Source of the DNA: Acidobacteriota bacterium
Lineage (GTDB): Bacteria; Acidobacteriota; Terriglobia; Terriglobales; Acidobacteriaceae
Assembly: GCA_021846945.1 (NCBI GenBank)
Contig: JAJZVZ010000012.1
Span: 1 to 55,190, forward strand
Length of the DNA: 55,190 nt
Direction: 5' to 3'
In this document: positions 50,326 through 55,190 of the stretch, in pieces
How the letters are laid out: the number at the start of each line of letters is the position of its first letter
How positions within the stretch are numbered: position 1 is the first letter of the stretch
Program-made: the position numbers and the translations under genes
Notes under the pieces: model-generated
The model's input: only the letters and a program-made list of their open reading frames with translations
The model's database searches: none
What the model was told of the DNA's origin: nothing

Positions 50326-51465
50326 ATGCCTGATGCGCGCATCAGTCCGCGAGAGCGTCTGGTGCTGATGGCAGTTGTAGAGCTGTATATAGCCACCGGC
50401 GAACCGGTAGCGTCGCAGGCGGTCGCGCATTTCTTTGCAAATCGGGAAGGGCTCAGTTCAGCCACGATCCGGAACGTCATGGCATCGCTGGGCGAAGCCG
50501 GATTGCTCGAGCAACCGCACACTTCAGCCGGCCGGGCGCCGACGGCTGCGGCTTTCCGCTACTACGTGGAGCAGATCACACAACCGAGCCGCCAGGCGGC
50601 CGGGGCACAGACGGCCAGTACGATTCGGCCTGGTCCATCCCAGCTCAGCGATGCCCGGCGCGGACAGATCGAGCAGAGCTACACGGGCGTGGCCAGTTCC
50701 CACGAGTATCTGGAGCGGACTTCGCATGTGCTGGCGCTCATTTCCAGCGGACTGGGGGTGGCGCTGGCCAGTTCCACCGTCGGCCAGGTTCTGGAACACA
50801 TTCATTTTTCGCGTCTCTCCACGGGCAGGGTGCTGGCCGTGCTGGTGACGCAGGCGGGTGCCGTGCAGGACCGCGCCCTCACGCTGGACCGGGAGATGAC
50901 ACATCTGGAACTGGAAACGGCGGCGCGGTATCTGAACGAGAATTTCCGCGGCTGGCCCATCGAGCGGATTCGCGCCGAGGTGGAGCGGCGCGTCGAGGCT
51001 GAACGCGAGGCCTACCAGCAGCTTCTGGCATCGGTGGAGGAGCTTTGCCGGAAAGGGGCGCTGGCCGGGGGCGAGCCCGAGCAAGCCATCTTTGTCGACG
51101 GAATGGCAAATCTCATCAATACCGAGCTGGACCGCGAGCATCTCCGCCAGATGCTGATTGCGCTTGAAGCCAAGCAGCGGCTGGTCGAATTGCTGAATGC
51201 ATACGTGGACGGACGCCAGCAGGAAGTGCGCGTGGTGGTTGGACTTGACGAGGCTTCTCCAGCTATGCAGGACCTGGTGCTGATTGGCGCACCGGCGCGT
51301 CTGGGCAGCGCCAACCTGGGCACAGTCGCCGTTATCGCACCCACCCGCATCCAATACCAGGAGATGATTCAGGCGGTGAGCTACATCGCGCGTCTTTCCG
51401 AGCGCATTCTTGAGTCGCCTGCTGCTTCGGCGCCGGCGCAGCCCGGCGGTGTCGTTACCCCTTGA
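50326..51465 (+). CDS. hrcA: Heat-inducible transcription repressor HrcA
   Basis: The 379-aa protein begins with the HrcA winged helix: SPRERLVLMAVVELYIATGEPV, SSATIRNVMASLGEAGLLEQPHTSAGRAPT. The central GAF-like region follows, with HIHFSRLSTGRVLAVLV and ETAARYLNENFRGW. The C-terminal domain has VFIG-like VVGLDEASPAMQDLVLIGAP and GTVAVIAPTRIQYQEM. HrcA represses class I heat-shock genes, with GroEL keeping it active. An insertion of about 30 residues rich in Gln/Ala/Ser (QPSRQAAGAQTASTIRPG) separates the DNA-binding and central domains. It heads an operon with grpE and dnaJ. Confidence 0.93.
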   Translation: MPDARISPRERLVLMAVVELYIATGEPVASQAVAHFFANREGLSSATIRNVMASLGEAGLLEQPHTSAGRAPTAAAFRYYVEQITQPSRQAAGAQTASTIRPGPSQLSDARRGQIEQSYTGVASSHEYLERTSHVLALISSGLGVALASSTVGQVLEHIHFSRLSTGRVLAVLVTQAGAVQDRALTLDREMTHLELETAARYLNENFRGWPIERIRAEVERRVEAEREAYQQLLASVEELCRKGALAGGEPEQAIFVDGMANLINTELDREHLRQMLIALEAKQRLVELLNAYVDGRQQEVRVVVGLDEASPAMQDLVLIGAPARLGSANLGTVAVIAPTRIQYQEMIQAVSYIARLSERILESPAASAPAQPGGVVTP

Positions 51466-51538
51466 ACGAGCGGAGATACGCCGCAGGAAATATCATAAAA
51501 GTAAAGCGCAGTTTTTCTCGCGGGGGTGTTCGCAGAGT

Positions 51539-52204
51539 ATGCGTAGAACTATGCCAAAACAGGAGAAGGAATTGAACGAGTTGGAAGCCGTGGAGACAGC
51601 GCCCTGCGGAGCGGCGGCAGAGCTTGTGCAAGAACCTGGAATCGATCCAGCCGCGGAGTTGCCAGCTCCGGAGATGAACGAGGTGGAGGCTCCCGCAGCC
51701 GCCGTGGAGGAAACTCCTGCCCGGGCGGCGGAGCCGGTGAGCCGTGAGGAATACGACAAATTGAAGGCCGAGCGCGATCAGTTGCTCGACCGCCTGGCCC
51801 GTCTGCAGGCGGAGTTTGACAACGCGCGCAAGCGCACGGAGCGGGAACGGCAGGAGTTTCGCGACTATGCCGTGGGAAACGTTGTCGAGCAGTTTCTACC
51901 AGTGCTGGACCACTTTCAGTTGGCGCTCAAGGCAACCGGGTCGGTAGAGCAGTTGCGCTCGGGTGTAGAGTTGATCGTCAAACAGATGGAGGATGTTCTG
52001 CGTCAGATGCAGGTCCAGCCGGTACCCACGGAGGGCGAGCCGTTTGATCCGCGCGTGCATGAAGCGCTCGGCTCGATTGAGCGCGATGATCTACCCGATC
52101 AGCACGTGGCTGAAGAAATCCGCCGCGGCTACCGGTTGCGCGACCGGCTTCTGCGCCCGGCATTGGTGCGCATTGTGCACAACCCAAAGCAGACGAGCGA
52201 ATAG
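51539..52204 (+). CDS. grpE: Nucleotide exchange factor GrpE
   Basis: ATG 51539 is chosen; ATG 51551 is a close alternative. The 221-aa product has a long acidic, Ala/Glu/Pro-rich N terminus (about 70 residues). The GrpE coiled coil follows: YDKLKAERDQLLDRLARLQA, EFDNARKRTERERQEFRDYA. After it come FLPVLDHFQLAL, GVELIVKQMEDVL and the beta domain PFDPRVHEALGSIE, then GYRLRDRLLRPALVRI. GrpE releases ADP from DnaK. It follows hrcA after 73 nt. dnaK, which usually comes next, is absent, and dnaJ follows instead. Confidence 0.93.
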   Translation: MRRTMPKQEKELNELEAVETAPCGAAAELVQEPGIDPAAELPAPEMNEVEAPAAAVEETPARAAEPVSREEYDKLKAERDQLLDRLARLQAEFDNARKRTERERQEFRDYAVGNVVEQFLPVLDHFQLALKATGSVEQLRSGVELIVKQMEDVLRQMQVQPVPTEGEPFDPRVHEALGSIERDDLPDQHVAEEIRRGYRLRDRLLRPALVRIVHNPKQTSE

Positions 52205-52221
52205 GAGGCTCCGGGAGCGTC

Positions 52222-52249
52222 CAGCTTCTAGCTGCCAGCTATGAGCTTA
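52222..52249. repeat. Degenerate heptamer repeat (AGCT core, 4 units) between grpE and dnaJ
   Basis: AGCT recurs at 52223, 52230, 52237 and 52244, exactly every 7 nt, with the three other positions varying (units CAGCTTC, TAGCTGC, CAGCTAT, GAGCTTA). It lies 18 nt after the grpE stop. Confidence 0.7.
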
Positions 52250-52288
52250 AGCGCGCCGAAGCATTCAGAGTATGAAGGACGGGCTGAA

Positions 52289-52323
52289 AGCCAGAAGCCA
52301 GAAGCCAGGAGTTGGAAGTTAGA
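52289..52323. repeat. Degenerate heptamer repeat (AGCCAGA type, 5 units) abutting the dnaJ start
   Basis: The units AGCCAGA, AGCCAGA, AGCCAGG, AGTTGGA and AGTTAGA run without interruption and end at the base before the dnaJ GTG codon. The purine-rich last units provide the only ribosome-binding sequence (GGAAG) for dnaJ. Confidence 0.75.
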
Positions 52324-53439
52324 GTGAGCAAAGCAGATTACTACGAGGTTTTGGGCGTCTCTCGCGACGCCACGGATCAGGAGTTGAAGAGCGCCTATCG
52401 CAAGCAGGCCCTCAAATTTCATCCTGACCGCAACCCTGGCGACCACGCGGCCGAGGAAAAATTCAAGCAGGCCAGCGAAGCCTACCAGGTGCTGAGCGAC
52501 GCGGACAAGCGCGCCGCCTACGACCGTTACGGCCACGCCGGCCTGGGCGGCCAGGGCTTTGGCGCCGGACCGTTTGGCGGCGGCATCGATATAGGCGACA
52601 TCTTCGGCGATCTTTTTGGGGAGATGTTCAACATGGGTGGGGCCTCGCAGCGCGCCAGCCGCCAGCAGCGCGGAGACGACCTGCGCTTCGACCTGACCAT
52701 CGATTTTGAGGATGCCATCTTCGGCACCGAGACCGAGGTAAAGCTGCGCCGGCTGGAAACCTGCGCTACCTGCCAGGGACGCGGCACCGCTTCCGGACAG
52801 GGTCCAACCACATGCAGCCAATGCCACGGCCGCGGACAGATCCGCTACCAACAGGGCTTTTTCTCCGTGGCCCGCACCTGTGGCGCGTGCGGCGGCGCCG
52901 GCTCGGTGATCACTGATCCCTGCCAGACCTGCCGTGGCGAGACACGGGTATCAAAAGAGATCAAGCTCAATGTAAAAGTACCGCCCGGCGTCGAGGATGG
53001 CACGCGCATCCGGTATTCGGCGGAAGGCGACTCCGGACGCTTCGGCGGCGCCAAGGGCGACTTGTATGTCGTGCTCTCGGTTCGCTCCCACGACTTCTTC
53101 GAGCGCGACGGCTATAACCTGCGCTGTGTCGTCCCCATCAGCTTTCCCCAGGCCGCGCTTGGCGCTGAGATCGAGATTCCGGGCATCGATGGCCCCGTCA
53201 GCCTGAAGATTCCCGAGGGTACGCAGAGCGGCAAGGAGTTCCGCATCCGCGGCCGCGGCGTCCCGTTTCTCAATGAGAAAGGGACCGGCGATCTGCTGGT
53301 AAGGGTTGTCGTGCAGATTCCCAGGAAGCTGAGCCGGGCGCAGCGCGATCTCGTGGCGCAACTGGCTGAGTCAATCACGGTGGAGAACAAGCCTACATCG
53401 CCCAGCCTGCTCGAAAAGATGAAGGACCTGTTCAGCTGA
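52324..53439 (+). CDS. dnaJ: Chaperone protein DnaJ
   Basis: The start is GTG 52324 ([12 protein letters not shown]); a TTG 12 nt upstream falls within the repeat. The 371-aa protein has a J domain with the HPD tripeptide ([11 protein letters not shown]), a Gly/Phe-rich region ([16 protein letters not shown]) and four zinc-finger repeats. The repeats are [24 protein letters not shown] and CQTCRGET; the last departs from CxxCxGxG at its final Gly. The C-terminal substrate-binding domains complete a type I DnaJ. It stimulates DnaK ATPase and delivers clients. It is the third gene of the hrcA-grpE-dnaJ group and is flanked on both sides by heptamer repeats. Confidence 0.95.
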   Translation: MSKADYYEVLGVSRDATDQELKSAYRKQALKFHPDRNPGDHAAEEKFKQASEAYQVLSDADKRAAYDRYGHAGLGGQGFGAGPFGGGIDIGDIFGDLFGEMFNMGGASQRASRQQRGDDLRFDLTIDFEDAIFGTETEVKLRRLETCATCQGRGTASGQGPTTCSQCHGRGQIRYQQGFFSVARTCGACGGAGSVITDPCQTCRGETRVSKEIKLNVKVPPGVEDGTRIRYSAEGDSGRFGGAKGDLYVVLSVRSHDFFERDGYNLRCVVPISFPQAALGAEIEIPGIDGPVSLKIPEGTQSGKEFRIRGRGVPFLNEKGTGDLLVRVVVQIPRKLSRAQRDLVAQLAESITVENKPTSPSLLEKMKDLFS

Positions 53440-53562
53440 AGAAAAGCAGGGGACAGGGCTCAGAGATCAGGGATGTTCGTATTCCTGCCGATGCAAGCGG
53501 GACTTACGGGTGCGTGCCAAGCGCGCGGCTGGTCTCTCGTATATCTCCCAGCCCGCCAACCG

Positions 53563-53618
53563 TTGACCCCTGACCACTGATAACTGACCGCTGACAGCTG
53601 ACAACTGTAAACTGTATT
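53563..53618. repeat. Degenerate heptamer repeat (CTGACAA type, 8 units) between dnaJ and the DUF971 gene
   Basis: Eight units in strict 7-nt phase run from 53563 to 53618: TTGACCC, CTGACCA, CTGATAA, CTGACCG, CTGACAG, CTGACAA, CTGTAAA, CTGTATT. They end one base before the next start codon. The rest of the 180-nt gap holds no gene. Confidence 0.8.
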
Positions 53619-53619
53619 T

Positions 53620-54075
53620 ATGAGCCACGAAGGCATCCGCTTTGCCACAAAAGAAGAGCAGGCGCGCGAAGACGCGGAAAATCACCCGCTGCCGCGCATC
53701 GCCATGACGCCGGAGAAGGTCCGCGTGCTCCTCACCGAGGGCAAGGGCCTTGAGATCGACTGGAAAGATGGCCACAAGAGCGCCTGGAGTTTCGCCTTTC
53801 TGCGCGCGGCCTGCCCTTGCGCCACCTGCGTGGAAGCGCGCGCGCAACAGGGTCTCAAGCCCGGCCAGTCCAAACCCAAGGCGGCCGAACTGCTGCCCAT
53901 GTATACGCCGCCGCCCAAGCCCTCCAGCGTGCAGCCTGTCGGCCGTTACGCCCTCCAGTTCAACTGGCTTGATGGCCACACCAGCGGCATCTATTCATGG
54001 GAGTATCTGCGCCGCATCTGCCAGTGCCACGAATGCACCTTTGTCAGTGCCGAACCCACCGGCGCGCCAAACTGA
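53620..54075 (+). CDS. DUF971 (gamma-butyrobetaine hydroxylase N-domain-like) protein
   Basis: The 151-aa protein has ALQFNWLDGHTSGIYSWEYL, the DUF971 signature, and an earlier copy-like stretch LEIDWKDGHKSAWSFAFLRA. CPCATC and CQCHEC provide four to six Cys for a metal site. DUF971 domains occur alone or in front of BBOX-type dioxygenases; stand-alone forms have been linked to Fe-S cluster biology, without proof here. The start is ATG 53620 directly after the heptamer repeat, with no visible Shine-Dalgarno sequence. Confidence 0.85.
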   Translation: MSHEGIRFATKEEQAREDAENHPLPRIAMTPEKVRVLLTEGKGLEIDWKDGHKSAWSFAFLRAACPCATCVEARAQQGLKPGQSKPKAAELLPMYTPPPKPSSVQPVGRYALQFNWLDGHTSGIYSWEYLRRICQCHECTFVSAEPTGAPN

Positions 54076-54198
54076 AATCCTGTTGCGTTCCGTCGCGAGA
54101 AGACTTTCAATTTTTCGGTAACGGACAGAGTTTTTGCGTAAACCCCCGCGCACCGCTTAAGATGCATCGACAGTGCTGAAAGAGGAAAAAGCAGAAGA

Positions 54199-55190
54199 AT
54201 GTCCGCGATACTCACCAATCGTCGTGTCTTTCTAGCCGGCGCGTTTGCCGCTGCCGCTGCGCCACTGCGGCTCCGGGCAAATCCGGCCCTCACCACGCAG
54301 CTTGCCGGAACGCCGCGCGCCTTGCCATCGGCCGATCAGTTGGCCTGGCAAGATCTCGAGGTCGGGATGTTCGTGCACTTTGCGCCCAACACCTGGCAGG
54401 ACGAGGAGTACGACCACCTCACGACGCCGCTCAGCGAAATCAATCCCGATATCGACACCGACAACTGGGCGCAATGCGCAGTGAACCTGGGCGCGCGCTA
54501 CATCGTATTCGTCGCCAAGCACGCCGGTGGTTTCTGCATGTGGCAAACCAAGACTACGCCTTACAGTATCGGCCACACGCCGTGGAAGGGTGGCCATGGC
54601 GACGTGCTCGCCGATCTGGCCGCCTCGTGCAAAAAATACGGGCTCAAGCACGGTGTTTATCTATCGCCGCGCGACGATTATTTTGGCGCGGGCCTTGGAG
54701 GCTTATGCAAAGACCCCAGCCGCCAGCCGGCCTACAACGCCATGTACCGCGAGCAACTGACTGAAGTGTTGACGCGCTACGGGCAAATGGTCGAGGTGTG
54801 GTTCGACGGCTCCAGCGTGGTTCCGGTTTCAGACATTGTGCACAAATACGCGGCACACGCCGCTATCTTCCAGGGGCCGGACGCTACCATCCGCTGGGTG
54901 GGCAACGAGAACGGCTTTGCTCCGGATCCGCTCTGGGACGCGGAGTTGGAGGCTGACGCGCGCAGCGGCACTTCCACCGCGCTCTACGGCGACCCCGACG
55001 GCGGAGCCTGGATGCCGGTCGAGTGCGATGTCTCGATCCGCCGCCCGTACTGGTTCTGGAGCACGAAGAACGAGCGCAATCTGATGACGCTCGATCAGTT
55101 GCTTGAGGTCTACTACCGATCCGTTGGCCGCGGCGCGCAGCTGCTGCTCAATATTCCTGCGGACCGCCGCGGCCACATGCCGGACGCGGA
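54199..55190 (+). CDS. GH29-like alpha-L-fucosidase, Tat-exported, 3'-truncated by window edge
   Basis: ATG 54199 (preceded by AGAAGA) opens a frame that runs off the right edge, giving 330 visible residues. The N terminus, NRRVFLAGAFAAAAAPL, is a Tat-like signal. The barrel shows VGMFVHFAPNTWQDEEY and YIVFVAKHAGGFCMWQTKTT. VEVWFDGSS follows, and its Asp fits the GH29 nucleophile. GVYLSPRDDYFGAG and QLLLNIPADRRG also match the family. GH29 enzymes release alpha-L-fucose with retention. In classical members the first motif reads KHHDGF; here KHAGGF lacks one substrate-contacting His, so this is a divergent subgroup whose fucose specificity is not assured. Confidence 0.85.
   Translation, partial: MSAILTNRRVFLAGAFAAAAAPLRLRANPALTTQLAGTPRALPSADQLAWQDLEVGMFVHFAPNTWQDEEYDHLTTPLSEINPDIDTDNWAQCAVNLGARYIVFVAKHAGGFCMWQTKTTPYSIGHTPWKGGHGDVLADLAASCKKYGLKHGVYLSPRDDYFGAGLGGLCKDPSRQPAYNAMYREQLTEVLTRYGQMVEVWFDGSSVVPVSDIVHKYAAHAAIFQGPDATIRWVGNENGFAPDPLWDAELEADARSGTSTALYGDPDGGAWMPVECDVSIRRPYWFWSTKNERNLMTLDQLLEVYYRSVGRGAQLLLNIPADRRGHMPDA

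Noticed and set aside
52222..53618. CRISPR array
   Set aside because: The repeats around dnaJ have a 7-nt period, vary in sequence and lack the 25-40-nt repeat/spacer layout; no cas genes are present.
1..55190. tRNA, rRNA or prophage genes
   Set aside because: No cloverleaf with a TTC-like T-loop and CCA region, no rRNA conserved blocks and no phage structural or integrase genes were recognised on either strand.

Overview
The window looks like chromosome from an acidobacterium (Acidobacteriota, probably class Terriglobia). The best single marker is the secreted protein at 49003-50166, which resembles the VWFA-related proteins described mainly from that phylum. Genes for a Gram-negative envelope (lptD, lpxB, two Skp/OmpH-like chaperones, a SurA-like isomerase), high G+C content, many Tat-exported carbohydrate-active enzymes and frequent GTG/TTG starts all fit. 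No rRNA, tRNA or CRISPR array was found. These assignments come from reading motifs and protein families; no database search was run.

Layout. 1-6.3 kb: the 3' part of a GH31 glycosidase, then on the minus strand lptD, a DsbA-like lipoprotein and a SurA/PpiC-like lipoprotein, an apparent outer-membrane assembly group. 6.5-18.4 kb: RDD membrane protein, GH28 pectinase, ROK protein, soluble transhydrogenase (sthA), chemotaxis receptor, CE15-type glucuronoyl esterase with an enolase-superfamily sugar-acid enzyme, and an SLC13/ArsB-like transporter. 18.5-20.7 kb: housekeeping run yceD-rpmF-plsX-Trm112. 20.7-24.1 kb: a convergent set of secreted sialidase, MFS transporter and NanA-like aldolase. 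24.3-34.3 kb: Tat-exported glycosidase-like protein, FkbM methyltransferase, FtsX/MacB-like permease overlapped by an uncatalogued 59-aa membrane microprotein, MDR dehydrogenase, small four-Cys secreted protein, heparinase-type lyase and a clan GH-A glycosidase. 34.9-38.7 kb: SSS symporter, 73-aa two-helix protein and fucose/arabinose-isomerase-like protein in one operon. 38.7-39.5 kb: a decayed ISAs1-type insertion sequence.

39.5-45.1 kb: two tandem OmpH/Skp paralogues with near-identical promoters, an M1-aminopeptidase-like protein that has lost its zinc site, and lpxB. 45.3-50.2 kb: methyltransferase, DAHP synthase, second DsbA-like protein, small protein with a natural His5 tail, VWFA-related protein. 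50.2-54.1 kb: heat-shock set hrcA-grpE-dnaJ without dnaK, with degenerate 7-nt-period repeats on both sides of dnaJ, then a DUF971 protein. The window ends inside a GH29-like fucosidase.

Together the accessory genes describe a polysaccharide-degrading soil bacterium that releases sialic acid, fucose, uronate or glucuronoyl esters and pectin sugars outside the cytoplasm and imports and processes the products. The most unusual items are the heptamer repeats that run into the dnaJ start codon, the metal-site-less M1 protein, the transporter-linked microproteins and the duplicated ompH leaders.
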